7,479 nt of DNA. Source: Sulfurimonas sp. Lineage in GTDB: Bacteria; Campylobacterota; Campylobacteria; Campylobacterales; Sulfurimonadaceae. Below the pieces are notes generated by a model. It searched no databases. It saw only the letters and a list, made by a program, of their open reading frames with translations, and was not told the origin of the DNA. The position numbers and the translations under genes were made by a program. The stretch spans positions 1 to 7,479 of the forward strand of contig DQSP01000014.1 in the NCBI GenBank assembly GCA_015663215.1, written 5' to 3'. Positions within the stretch are counted from its first letter, which is position 1. Every line of letters starts with the position of its first letter. Below, piece by piece: positions 1 through 7,477 of the stretch.

Positions 1-1001
1 CACTTTCTCAGTTAGGTTATATGTTTGCTGCTGCTGGACTTGGGGCTTACTGGGTTGCACTCTTTCACCTTATGGCTCATGCATTCTTTAAAGCACTTCT
101 TTTCCTTGGTGCAGGTAATGTTATGCATGCAATGCACGATGAACTTGATCCATTTAAGATGGGTGGACTTGGTAAGACTATGAAGGGCACGATGATTATG
201 ATGACATTAGCATCAGTGGCTCTTGCTGGTATCTTTCCTCTTGCAGGTTTCTTCTCAAAAGATTTAATCTTAGAAGTTGCATTTGTTGATCATCATTTTA
301 TAATTTACTCAGTACTTTTACTTACTGCTGGTTTAACTGCATTTTATTCATTTAGAATTATTGCACTTATTTTCCATGGTGAAGATAGACATACAGCACT
401 TGGTCACCATCCACATGAAGCATATAAGTTTATGCTTATTGCGATGAGTCCACTGCTTATTTTAGCTATTATCGCTGGTTTTACTATGAAAATGCCTTTC
501 TTTGAGATGGTTACAGAGTTACTTCCAGCTACTGAGTATCATATTCATTCTCATACTACTTACTGGATTATGACTATTGGTACACAAGCTTTTGTTCTAT
601 TATCAATCTTCTTTGCATATAAAAAGTATATGAGCAGTAGTATTAAAATTCCTGATGGAACATCTAAAACGGAAAATAGTTTTATGTATAAACTACTGAT
701 TAATCAGTATTATATTCCATATGCTTACGAAGAGTATTTAGTAAAACCATACAAAGAACTCTCAACTGTTCTTTGGGAACAAGTAGATAAAAAAATTGTT
801 GATGCAAGTGTTGATGGTATAGCAAATATCTTCTATAGCACAGGTGTAAACACAAGACACATGCAGAGTGGAAATCTTTCTACAATGTTAAAATGGATGG
901 TTGCAGGTACAGTTGCATTACTATCATTAGCGGTAGTTTTTGGACTAGCAGCTAGATATTCTGGTGAGATAGCTAATATCTTATCAGGTTTAGGAGTTTA
1001 G
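1..1001 (+). CDS. nuoL: NADH-quinone oxidoreductase subunit L, C-terminal part (5' end outside window)
   Basis: NuoL is the largest antiporter-like subunit of respiratory complex I. It sits at the distal end of the membrane arm and takes part in proton translocation coupled to quinone reduction. The frame is open from the first base (codons in phase from position 3, reading LSQLGYM). The ATG at position 21 is therefore an internal methionine and not the start. Roughly the last 330 of about 610 residues are present. Visible hallmarks are the HLMAHAFFKALLFLGAG segment, whose Lys corresponds to the central channel lysine of the family, and the GFFSKD motif at 246-263, whose Lys-Asp pair lies in the distal half-channel. 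A hydrophilic stretch near 640-890 matches the region of the long lateral amphipathic helix, and a last membrane helix (about 895-955) follows an MQSGNLS segment typical of NuoL ends. The N-terminal channel glutamate and TM7 lysine lie outside the window. The gene ends 3 bases before nuoM. Confidence 0.97.
   Translation, partial: LSQLGYMFAAAGLGAYWVALFHLMAHAFFKALLFLGAGNVMHAMHDELDPFKMGGLGKTMKGTMIMMTLASVALAGIFPLAGFFSKDLILEVAFVDHHFIIYSVLLLTAGLTAFYSFRIIALIFHGEDRHTALGHHPHEAYKFMLIAMSPLLILAIIAGFTMKMPFFEMVTELLPATEYHIHSHTTYWIMTIGTQAFVLLSIFFAYKKYMSSSIKIPDGTSKTENSFMYKLLINQYYIPYAYEEYLVKPYKELSTVLWEQVDKKIVDASVDGIANIFYSTGVNTRHMQSGNLSTMLKWMVAGTVALLSLAVVFGLAARYSGEIANILSGLGV
991..996 (+). promoter_or_regulatory. 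Ribosome binding site of nuoM inside the nuoL 3' end
   Basis: The sequence TAGGAG lies 8 bases before the ATG at 1005 and overlaps the last codons of nuoL. It supports this start for nuoM and suggests that translation of the two genes is coupled. Confidence 0.65.
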
Positions 1002-1004
1002 TAT

Positions 1005-2555
1005 ATGTTAGATCATATTTTAAGTATTTTAATTTTCTTCCCAGCATTCGCAGGAGTTATGGGATTTATGATAAACAAAGAGAGCATGAGAGCTTACGGT
1101 ACTGCTGTTGCAACGATTGAGTTCGCACTCTCTTTATGGTTATGGTTCTCATTTGATAACAATGTATCTGGTATGCAGTTTATGGAGCATATGGCTCTAG
1201 TTCCTTCATTTGGAATTAACTATATCTTAGGTGTTGATGGAATTTCACTTTTCATTATCATTATGGCTTCATTTTTTACTATGATAGGTATAGCTTCATT
1301 ATCACCTACACATAATATTAAAAACATGATTATTACACTTCTGTTTTTACAGATGACAATGATTGGTGTTTTTGCTGCTCTTGATGCGATTATATTTTAT
1401 GTATTTTGGGAACTTTCACTTGTACCGATGCTTTATCTTATTGGTGCATGGGGTGGTCCTTTACGTATTTATGCATCTGTTAAGTTTTTCCTTTACACTT
1501 TTACAGGTTCTCTTGTTATGCTTGTTGGTATGCTATTTATGGCTTACTTCTTTTACCAAGCAACGGGTGTGTGGTCATTTGCTATTCTTGATTGGTATAG
1601 ACTTATCCTTCCTGAATCGTTTCAGTTATGGTTATTTGCAGCATTCTTTATTGGTTTTGCTATCAAAGTTCCTATGTTTCCATTTCATACATGGTTACCA
1701 TATGCACACGGACAAGCACCAACTATCGGTTCGGTTATACTAGCGGCAGTTTTACTTAAAATGGGTACATATGCATTTATCCGTTTTTCACTGCCACTAT
1801 TTCCTGATGCCTCAGTATTTTTTATGTATCCAATAGCAGTTCTTGCAATTATCATGATTATCTACACGGCGATGGTTGCATATGCACAAAAAGATATTAA
1901 ACAAGTTGTTGCTTACTCATCTGTATCACATATGGGTGTTATCATTCTTGGTACATTTGCTTTAAATGTTGAAGGTATCTCTGGAAGTATCTTTTTAATG
2001 ATTGCACACGGTGTTGTTTCAGGAGCTCTCTTTTTACTTGTAGGTGTTATCTATGACAGACGTCATACAAAACTTATGAGTGAGTTTGGTGGTCTTGCGC
2101 ATGTTATGCCAAGATATGCGACTATCTTTGGTCTAATGTTAATGGCTTCAGTTGGTATGCCTCTTACGATCAACTTCGTAGGTGAATTTCTTTCACTCCT
2201 TGGTTTTTATCAACAGTCTCACATCTTAACTCTTTTAGCTGGAATTGCTATTGTTGTTGGTGCAATTTACATGCTGACTGCATTTAAAAAGTTATTTTTT
2301 GGTGAACTTACAAATGAAGCAAATAAAAATCTTCCAGATGTAAGTAAACGCGAGCTTTTAGCACTTATACCTTTATCTATTATTACGGTATGGTTAGGTA
2401 TTTATCCTAAACCAGTTTTAGGTCCGATAAATAACTCAGTAGAAGCAGTTGTACAACTAATGCACAACAAAGCGACTTCACACGAAGCAAAAATGAGAAT
2501 ACCTAATGTATCAGGTGTTGTTATCTCTAAAACTACAGCTAAGGAGGCACACTAA
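1005..2555 (+). CDS. nuoM: NADH-quinone oxidoreductase subunit M
   Basis: NuoM is the middle antiporter-like subunit of the complex I membrane arm and forms one of the proton channels. The predicted protein has 516 residues, close to the usual length of about 500-510, and consists almost entirely of hydrophobic helices (about 14 expected). Key channel residues are present. Glu136 lies in FYVFWELSLVPM (the family's TM5 glutamate). Lys221 lies in FAIKVPMFPFHTWLP (TM7 lysine) and is followed by the AHGQAPT signature. Lys252 lies in LLKMGTYAFIRF (TM8), and Glu394 lies in INFVGEFLSLLG. Glu394 sits where NuoM carries a glutamate and NuoL and NuoN carry a lysine, which separates it from those paralogues. 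The QKDIKQVVAYSSVSHMG block is also typical. The start ATG follows nuoL by 3 bases and has an SD at 991-996. The stop TAA shares its last A with the nuoN start. It is an operon member with nothing unusual in the coding region. Confidence 0.98.
   Translation: MLDHILSILIFFPAFAGVMGFMINKESMRAYGTAVATIEFALSLWLWFSFDNNVSGMQFMEHMALVPSFGINYILGVDGISLFIIIMASFFTMIGIASLSPTHNIKNMIITLLFLQMTMIGVFAALDAIIFYVFWELSLVPMLYLIGAWGGPLRIYASVKFFLYTFTGSLVMLVGMLFMAYFFYQATGVWSFAILDWYRLILPESFQLWLFAAFFIGFAIKVPMFPFHTWLPYAHGQAPTIGSVILAAVLLKMGTYAFIRFSLPLFPDASVFFMYPIAVLAIIMIIYTAMVAYAQKDIKQVVAYSSVSHMGVIILGTFALNVEGISGSIFLMIAHGVVSGALFLLVGVIYDRRHTKLMSEFGGLAHVMPRYATIFGLMLMASVGMPLTINFVGEFLSLLGFYQQSHILTLLAGIAIVVGAIYMLTAFKKLFFGELTNEANKNLPDVSKRELLALIPLSIITVWLGIYPKPVLGPINNSVEAVVQLMHNKATSHEAKMRIPNVSGVVISKTTAKEAH
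2541..2547 (+). promoter_or_regulatory. Strong ribosome binding site of nuoN
   Basis: AAGGAGG, a near-perfect Shine-Dalgarno sequence, lies 7 bases before the nuoN ATG at 2555 and inside the last codons of nuoM. It fixes the nuoN start at the overlapping TAATG. Confidence 0.8.
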
Positions 2556-4072
2556 TGTTAAGTCCTATAAATGTTTCTTTAGAGTCTTTAAACCTTATTA
2601 CACTCGCTCCAATGCTGATTCCAGTTATTGGTGCTTTACTTATTTTAGTGATAGACATCATTAAAGGTGGACTTGATAAGTCACTTTATGTTGTACTAGC
2701 TATCCTCTTTCTTGCACTAGATTTTGGTACTCTTTTAGAGTCTGCTGGTGCGTTTAGTAAAGATGGTATTATGCTTGGTGTATTTGATGTTATGCTTATA
2801 GATGGTTTGGCGATTATCTCTCAATTTATCATTGTTCTTACATCTATGCTTTTTATTCCCTTAGCACTTACAAGCAAGCGTTTTCATGAGTTCTCTTACC
2901 CTGAGTTCTTTGCTTTATTTTTGTTTATGATTTCTGGTTTCCAGTTTATGGTTGCAACAGATAACTTGATTCTTATTTTTGTAGGTTTAGAGACAGCTTC
3001 ATTAGCTCTTTATACTCTCATTGCTATGCATAACCGTGACAAATCATTTGAAGCGGCTATAAAGTACTTCACAATGGGTGCATTAGCTGCTGGTTTTTAC
3101 TCATTTGGTTCAATGGTGTTTTATGCACTTACAGGTTCAATCGAGATTAACCAAATAGCTGCAGTTTTACAAGCAAATAATTATACTGATATAGGTTTTG
3201 TGCTTATAGCAGTTGTTATGATGCTAGCATCATTTGGATTTAAACTCTCTGTGGTTCCTTTTCATACTTGGACACCAGATGTTTATGAAGGTTCTTCTGC
3301 TGCGATGGCAGGTTATATGTCTATTGTTCCAAAAATTGCTGCGTTTGTTGTAGCTATGAGACTTTTTGAGTTTTTAATTCATGCAAATATTGTTTGGTTA
3401 GAAGTAGTTTTATATGCAATGGTTGTTATAACTATGACTGCTGCAAATATCTGGGCATTAGTTCAGTCAGATGTAAAACGTATGCTTGCATACTCTTCAA
3501 TCTCTCATGCAGGTTTTGTTATGGCTGCGATTCTTATAGGAACAACACAGTCCAATTCAGCTCTGTTTCTTTACTGGATTTTGTTTAGTTTTACTAACCT
3601 TGGAGCTTTTTCGATGCTTTGGATTTCTCGTCAAAAAGAACTTCCAGGATACCAAAAAACTGACCATAGTTTTGAGAAGTTCTCAGGTATGATAAAAACA
3701 TCTCCAATGGCAGCGATTGTTATGGGTCTATTTATGTTAAGCCTTGCAGGTCTTCCTCCATTTGCTCTCTTTTGGGGTAAGATTTATATGATTAGTTCTG
3801 CTGTTACAGGTGGGTACACAGTACTGGCTTTAATTATGGCACTTAACTCTGCAATAGCAGGTTACTACTACATCAAACTTATCGTTTTTATGTTTATGAA
3901 AGAGCCAATTGAATCAAATGTAGATAATAATGGTCAGCTATATGTTGCTAATGCGACTACAGCGCTTAAAACTATCATTGGTTTTGCTATTATAGGTACT
4001 ATATTTGCTTTTGTAGCACTAGATTCATTACTTGAATTTGTGACTGCATTTGTATATAACAGCGGTTATTAA
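2555..4072 (+). CDS. nuoN: NADH-quinone oxidoreductase subunit N
   Basis: NuoN is the antiporter-like subunit nearest the quinone end of the complex I membrane arm. The protein has 505 residues, slightly longer than the E. coli NuoN, and is a multi-helix membrane protein. Family residues can be placed: Glu146 in IFVGLETASLALYTL (TM5), Lys230 in FGFKLSVVPFHTWTPDVYEG (TM7 lysine plus the NuoN-type HxWxPDVYEG signature), Lys260 in MSIVPKIAAF (TM8), and Lys409 in GLPPFALFWGKIYM (the distal channel lysine). The PDVYEG and PPFALFWGK signatures distinguish it from NuoL and NuoM. The start overlaps the nuoM stop by one base, which suggests translational coupling or reinitiation. It is the last nuo gene here. 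The next gene on the same strand is the flagellar gene pflA, 31 bases downstream, with no terminator hairpin between them. Confidence 0.98.
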   Translation: MLSPINVSLESLNLITLAPMLIPVIGALLILVIDIIKGGLDKSLYVVLAILFLALDFGTLLESAGAFSKDGIMLGVFDVMLIDGLAIISQFIIVLTSMLFIPLALTSKRFHEFSYPEFFALFLFMISGFQFMVATDNLILIFVGLETASLALYTLIAMHNRDKSFEAAIKYFTMGALAAGFYSFGSMVFYALTGSIEINQIAAVLQANNYTDIGFVLIAVVMMLASFGFKLSVVPFHTWTPDVYEGSSAAMAGYMSIVPKIAAFVVAMRLFEFLIHANIVWLEVVLYAMVVITMTAANIWALVQSDVKRMLAYSSISHAGFVMAAILIGTTQSNSALFLYWILFSFTNLGAFSMLWISRQKELPGYQKTDHSFEKFSGMIKTSPMAAIVMGLFMLSLAGLPPFALFWGKIYMISSAVTGGYTVLALIMALNSAIAGYYYIKLIVFMFMKEPIESNVDNNGQLYVANATTALKTIIGFAIIGTIFAFVALDSLLEFVTAFVYNSGY

Positions 4073-4089
4073 ATCGTAATCCAAAACTC

Positions 4090-4095
4090 AAGGAG
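4090..4095 (+). promoter_or_regulatory. Ribosome binding site that decides the TTG start of pflA
   Basis: AAGGAG ends 8 bases before the TTG at 4104. No ATG lies in this frame until codon 21, and starting there would delete the signal peptide. The site is therefore the main argument for initiation at TTG. Confidence 0.75.
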
Positions 4096-4103
4096 CAGAG
4101 CAT

Positions 4104-6458
4104 TTGTTCAAAACTATACTCTTAACTCTTTTGTGTATCAACTCTTTTGCACTTGATATCTCTATGGATAGTGCAAAAGACAACTTTTCCCCTTACTCAA
4201 TTCTCAAAATAATTGATAATAAAAAATTCATTTGTCAAAAAATTAAAGATGACTTCATGATTACTGAAGAAGTTATTTGTGCATTTTCAAAAAAACCATC
4301 AAGTAAGATAAAAACATTACAAAATGAATTTTTTAGAGTGCATACTTTTATTCAAAAAGACACTTTTTTTATAAGCATAAAACCAATTTATAAGCTAAAA
4401 CTCATTGCAGATATTTTTGATCTCAGTAGTGAAGAGAGTGTTTATAGTGCTGATGTTACTCTTAGTAATAGATGGAGTATTATCGGATATAAAGATAAGT
4501 TACCATTGATACAAAATAAAAAAAGACCTGACATAAGTCTAAATCTACCATTTTTTATGGACAATGATAAACTTCCCTATGTTGGTAGTTTAGATATAAA
4601 AGGTAATCCTGTTCATATACAAAAAGTGGGGGATGTAAAAGATTACCTCAAAGTGAAGCGTTACTATAAAGAAAAAAAGTATGAACTCTGTATGGGTGTT
4701 GTTGATGATGTTTTAAAAGAGTACCCAAACACCCTCTTTAAAGCGGAGCTTATTTACTATAAAATAAAGCTATTTCAAAAACTTAAAGATTATGACAATG
4801 TTATAAGTAATGCTAAAGTGTATCTAAGAGAATATTCTGCAAATGAAAATATTCCTGAGGTCTTGTCATACACAGCAGAAGCATATGCTCAAATTGGTAT
4901 GAGTGCGGATGCAGACTATTTTTTTGATAGACTATTTAGCGAACATGAAAATACAGTATTTACTGAATGGGGCTATATTTATAAAGGAGATATGCTCGCT
5001 GTTGGTGGAGGTATGAAACCGGCTTTTAGCTTTTACAAAAAAGCACTGTATCGTACTAAAGATTTAGATGTAGCAGCAACAGCAGCATTTAGAATAGCTA
5101 AACTAAAGCAAGAGACATCTTTAAAAGATTCAGCAAAGTATATAGATAAAATAATAGATGCAAAACCTTCTTATTTTCAAGAAAAAGAACGTGAATCTAA
5201 AATAATGATGAATAATTTTGCAGATGAAGAGTATTATGAAACTGCATCTAAAATAGCTGGGGCTCTTTTAGATGAGATAGATTATACATATGATGAATAT
5301 GAAGTTCTTCTGAGTCAAAAAGCACTCTGGCTTGCAAAAACTAAAAATAAACAAGAAGCTCTTATCGCGATAAACAGATATATTAAAGCTTTTCCTGATG
5401 GTGAGTTTATAAACCCTGTGGATATTGCCAAGGATGAACTCTTTTTTGAAGTTGTTGATACAAATACAACACATAGACTAGCTGAATATGATAAGTTAAT
5501 GGACACATATGCAAATGACACTATTGGTAATCGTGCTATCTATGAAAAAGCTAAACTGTTACTCAAAGAAAAGATGTTTTCAGACGCACTAAAGATGCAG
5601 GATTCACTCTTAAACCTAGATAATGAAAAGTATAAAGATATTCCTGAGATAATTCAAAATGCTGCTATTGGCGTGATGAAAAACTCTTTAGAAGCCAAAG
5701 AATGTAACAGAGTTCTTGTGATGTCAAATGAGTATAACATTACACTTTCAAATGAGTGGGATGATGGTATTTATGAGTGTGCAATGCATGGTGGAGATTA
5801 TGTTTTAGCTAAAAGTATAGCACTCAAAAATTTTAAAAGTGAAAATCTTGACCATCGAAAAAAATGGTTATTTAGATATGTAAAAGTGGACTTCTCAACG
5901 GGAAACTATAGTGATGTTGTCGGGGCTAGTAAAGACTTGATAACTCTTATAGAAGATGATAAAAACTCAGACTATAATGAAGTATATAGATATCTTTTTG
6001 ATACGTATGATAGATTAGAGAAAAAAGATGAAATGATAAAAACTATGGTCAAACTAGAAGAACTGTTTGGTCTTGATTATAAAGACATTGAGCGATATGT
6101 ATCCGTTATGAGTATAGGAACAGCACGTAAAGATGATAACATTGTTATAAAGTACGGTGTTAAGGTTATGAGTATTCAAAAGAGTTCTGACTCAAATGCT
6201 CAAAGTCCTTATGTGGAGTTTACACTTTACCAAGCATATATCAACAGAGAAGATTATAACAAGGCTTTGGATGTTATTGAGTCTTTAGATAGTGTTGACT
6301 TGAGTAAGGGTGATAGATCTCGTCAACAGTATTTAAAAGGAACAGTGTTAAACAAACTTTGGAGAGATGAAGAGGCAGAGTCTGCATTTACAAAGGCTAT
6401 AGAAGCAGAGCCTAATTCTCCATGGGCTAAGCTTGCTACAACTGCTAAAAGTATTTAG
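4104..6458 (+). CDS. pflA: PflA-like periplasmic flagellar motor scaffold protein (TPR-type repeats)
   Basis: In C. jejuni and H. pylori, PflA (paralysed flagella A) is a periplasmic protein of the enlarged motor scaffold. It forms radial spokes of the medial disk with PflB and is needed for stator placement and rotation. The assignment rests on three points: the position directly after nuoN, as in those species; the length of 784 residues, close to the roughly 790 of C. jejuni PflA; and the architecture. A signal peptide is clear: a short basic start, hydrophobic ILLTLLCINSF, and likely cleavage after Ala17. Residues about 20-170 look beta-rich and would match the N-terminal domain. From about 178 to the end the protein is alpha-helical with degenerate TPR-like hairpins, the clearest being the last (about 740-780, ending AFTKAIEAEPNSPWAKLA). 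The mature chain has five cysteines (44, 59, 196, 534, 559). The start is TTG with a good SD. Sequence identity to known PflA was not computed; another exported TPR protein is the alternative. Confidence 0.85.
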   Translation: MFKTILLTLLCINSFALDISMDSAKDNFSPYSILKIIDNKKFICQKIKDDFMITEEVICAFSKKPSSKIKTLQNEFFRVHTFIQKDTFFISIKPIYKLKLIADIFDLSSEESVYSADVTLSNRWSIIGYKDKLPLIQNKKRPDISLNLPFFMDNDKLPYVGSLDIKGNPVHIQKVGDVKDYLKVKRYYKEKKYELCMGVVDDVLKEYPNTLFKAELIYYKIKLFQKLKDYDNVISNAKVYLREYSANENIPEVLSYTAEAYAQIGMSADADYFFDRLFSEHENTVFTEWGYIYKGDMLAVGGGMKPAFSFYKKALYRTKDLDVAATAAFRIAKLKQETSLKDSAKYIDKIIDAKPSYFQEKERESKIMMNNFADEEYYETASKIAGALLDEIDYTYDEYEVLLSQKALWLAKTKNKQEALIAINRYIKAFPDGEFINPVDIAKDELFFEVVDTNTTHRLAEYDKLMDTYANDTIGNRAIYEKAKLLLKEKMFSDALKMQDSLLNLDNEKYKDIPEIIQNAAIGVMKNSLEAKECNRVLVMSNEYNITLSNEWDDGIYECAMHGGDYVLAKSIALKNFKSENLDHRKKWLFRYVKVDFSTGNYSDVVGASKDLITLIEDDKNSDYNEVYRYLFDTYDRLEKKDEMIKTMVKLEELFGLDYKDIERYVSVMSIGTARKDDNIVIKYGVKVMSIQKSSDSNAQSPYVEFTLYQAYINREDYNKALDVIESLDSVDLSKGDRSRQQYLKGTVLNKLWRDEEAESAFTKAIEAEPNSPWAKLATTAKSI

Positions 6459-6466
6459 AGCTGTCC

Positions 6467-7237
6467 CTATTGAAGACCTAAGCAATCACTTATAGAGTAA
6501 AGACCAGCTTCTTGAGTAGCTAACCAACCACCAGCACGAATAGCACCCTTAGAGAAAGTACTTCTTGAAGTTGCTGTATGATTGAGTTCTAAAAATTCAC
6601 CATCATTATAAAAACCTACAGTATGACGACCAACTATATCCCCACCGCGAAGTGCCATTACAGCTATCTCATCTTTTGTTCGCTCACCGATGTTGCCATC
6701 ACGACCACTGACTCTTACTTTATCTAACTCAAGTCCACGACCACGAGCAGCATGCTCACCAAGAGTCAAAGCAGTACCACTAGGAGCATCTTTTTTGTGT
6801 TTGTGATGATGTTCTACTATTTCTATGTCAAAGCCTTCTAGGGCACTTGAAGCTTGAAGGACGAGCTTGTTTAGAAGTGCAACACCAAGACTCATATTTG
6901 TAGCATAAAGAATAGGCATTTTCAGACTTGCTTCTTTAAGTAGGTTAAGTTGGTGTGTGTTTAAACCAGTCGTCCCAATCACTAAAGGTTTTGGTGTAAT
7001 CATGGCAGCTTCTAAGAGAGACTCACATGCATCAGGCAAAGAAAAGTCTATGACAATATCACAGGCATTTAAAAATATTTTTATATCTGTAGAGATTAAG
7101 ACAGAAGGGTCTATTGAAAAATTTAGAGTGTTTCTCACAAATACACTACTTAGACTCATATCCGGAGTCTCTAAAAGGTTCTCTATAAGTAATTTGCCAA
7201 CACGGCCATTCGCCCCAAATATTCCAACTTTTATCAT
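6467..7237 (-). CDS. dapB: 4-hydroxy-tetrahydrodipicolinate reductase
   Basis: DapB is a cytoplasmic enzyme that reduces 4-hydroxy-tetrahydrodipicolinate to tetrahydrodipicolinate with NAD(P)H. This is the second committed step towards lysine and the meso-diaminopimelate of peptidoglycan. The protein is complete at 256 residues, slightly shorter than the 273 of E. coli. The N-terminal Rossmann motif is GANGRVGK (Gly8, Gly11, Gly14). The nucleotide-binding loop [10 protein letters not shown] and the GTTGL motif (residues 88-92) follow. The catalytic signature is [16 protein letters not shown] (142-157). By comparison with E. coli His159 and Lys163, His144 and Lys148 are the catalytic pair, and Gly154-Thr155 bind substrate. 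The ATG at 7237 has an AAAGG SD 6 bases upstream. The gene is convergent with pflA, with 8 bases between stops. It appears to have its own promoter at 7264-7293. No key residue is missing. Confidence 0.97.
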   Translation of the reverse strand: MIKVGIFGANGRVGKLLIENLLETPDMSLSSVFVRNTLNFSIDPSVLISTDIKIFLNACDIVIDFSLPDACESLLEAAMITPKPLVIGTTGLNTHQLNLLKEASLKMPILYATNMSLGVALLNKLVLQASSALEGFDIEIVEHHHKHKKDAPSGTALTLGEHAARGRGLELDKVRVSGRDGNIGERTKDEIAVMALRGGDIVGRHTVGFYNDGEFLELNHTATSRSTFSKGAIRAGGWLATQEAGLYSISDCLGLQ

Positions 7238-7243
7238 AATTAA

Positions 7244-7248
7244 CCTTT
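7244..7248 (-). promoter_or_regulatory. Ribosome binding site of dapB
   Basis: On the minus strand AAAGG lies 6 bases before the ATG at 7237, a normal spacing. It supports that start. Confidence 0.6.
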
Positions 7249-7263
7249 ATATCTATTTTTAAA

Positions 7264-7293
7264 ATAATAGCATATGGTGCCCATATTAAACAA
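7264..7293 (-). promoter_or_regulatory. Probable sigma-70 promoter of dapB (extended -10)
   Basis: On the minus strand TGC-TATTAT (7272-7264) matches an extended -10 element (TGnTATAAT) at five of six hexamer positions. A weak -35-like TTGTTT lies at 7293-7288 with 18 bases of spacing. The predicted transcript start near 7257 leaves a leader of about 20 bases containing the dapB ribosome binding site. Campylobacterota sigma-70 promoters are known to rely on the extended -10 more than on a -35, which fits. The TTGTTT overlaps the stop codon of the upstream ORF. This was identified by eye only. Confidence 0.5.
7272..7286. repeat. Short inverted repeat in the dapB promoter spacer
   Basis: ATATGG (7272-7277) and CCATAT (7281-7286) form a perfect 6-base inverted repeat around a 3-base centre. 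It lies between the -10 and -35-like elements of the proposed dapB promoter, a position suited to an operator. It is short and AT-rich, so chance cannot be excluded. It is not a terminator for dapB's strand because no T-run directly follows it on that strand. Confidence 0.35.
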
Positions 7294-7477
7294 GTTTTTT
7301 TATTATTCCTTTGATGACTTTTGAACTGACTTGTGGATTCCTTTCTAAAAAGAGTTTAAACTCTTTTTTCGTTATAGCTAATAACTTAACTTTCGCACCT
7401 AAATCCAAGTAAATTTTGAGTGCTACTCCGTAATACACTAATGATACTAGTAAAATCTTCATTTCTATTGATAATTC
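7286..7477 (-). CDS. C-terminal fragment of a possible cyclic-nucleotide-binding-domain protein (5' end outside window, perhaps frameshifted)
   Basis: A minus-strand frame is open from the window edge to a TAA at 7288-7286 and gives 63 residues. It has an ATG at 7462, but no Shine-Dalgarno precedes it, so this is more likely the tail of a longer gene. The last 38 residues (from LGAKVKLLAITKKEF through FLERNPQVSSKVIKGI to KKLV) resemble the end of a cyclic-nucleotide-binding domain: a final beta strand, the 'I-x-K-x-x-F' turn, then a helix containing an NP and ending in a K/R-K/R-L. The residues before this fit the domain poorly, lacking the usual FGE and R-S-A blocks. An overlapping frame (7478-7389) may carry better-fitting sequence. 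No DNA-binding helix-turn-helix follows, so it would not be a full Crp/Fnr regulator. It lies in the same orientation as dapB, 48 bases upstream. The family assignment is an inference from pattern only. Confidence 0.4.
   Translation of the reverse strand, partial: ELSIEMKILLVSLVYYGVALKIYLDLGAKVKLLAITKKEFKLFLERNPQVSSKVIKGIIKKLV
7347..7368. repeat. 22-base perfect palindrome
   Basis: Two 11-base arms (AAAAAGAGTTT and its reverse complement) meet at 7357/7358 with no spacer. It lies inside the ORF at the right edge, where it encodes part of TKKEFKLFL. It could fold as an 8-base-pair stem with a TTTAAA loop and has a T-rich arm on each strand, like a weak bidirectional terminator. Its position in coding sequence makes chance from AT-rich Lys/Phe/Leu codons the simplest reading. 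Confidence 0.5.

Noticed and set aside
21..23. ATG at 21 as a start of a 326-residue NuoL
   Set aside because: The frame continues to the left edge with conserved NuoL residues (LSQLGY before the Met), so this Met is internal and the gene is cut by the window.
1363..1743. Open frame of 126 residues on the + strand inside nuoM
   Set aside because: It lies wholly within nuoM in another frame. The Leu/Phe/Tyr-rich composition is what a shifted frame of a membrane-protein gene gives.
3394..3588. Open frame of 64 residues on the + strand inside nuoN
   Set aside because: Shadow of nuoN, cysteine-rich from shifted codons, with no ribosome binding site.
4164..4166. ATG at 4164 as the start of pflA
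   Set aside because: It would remove the clear signal peptide and lacks a Shine-Dalgarno, whereas the TTG at 4104 has both in its favour.
5268..5521. Two overlapping minus-strand open frames of 68 residues each, opposite pflA
   Set aside because: Both are antisense to a well-supported gene, overlap each other, and show no domain or start signal.
6957..7262. Open frame of 101 residues on the + strand opposite dapB
   Set aside because: It is the complement of the conserved dapB N-terminal coding region, and the protein has no recognisable feature.
7272..7301. Inverted repeat 7272-7286 followed on the + strand by T7 (7295-7301) as a rho-independent terminator
   Set aside because: The stem is only 6 bases and AT-rich, the T-run starts 8 bases after it, and no + strand gene ends nearby. 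An operator-like role for the minus strand fits the position better.
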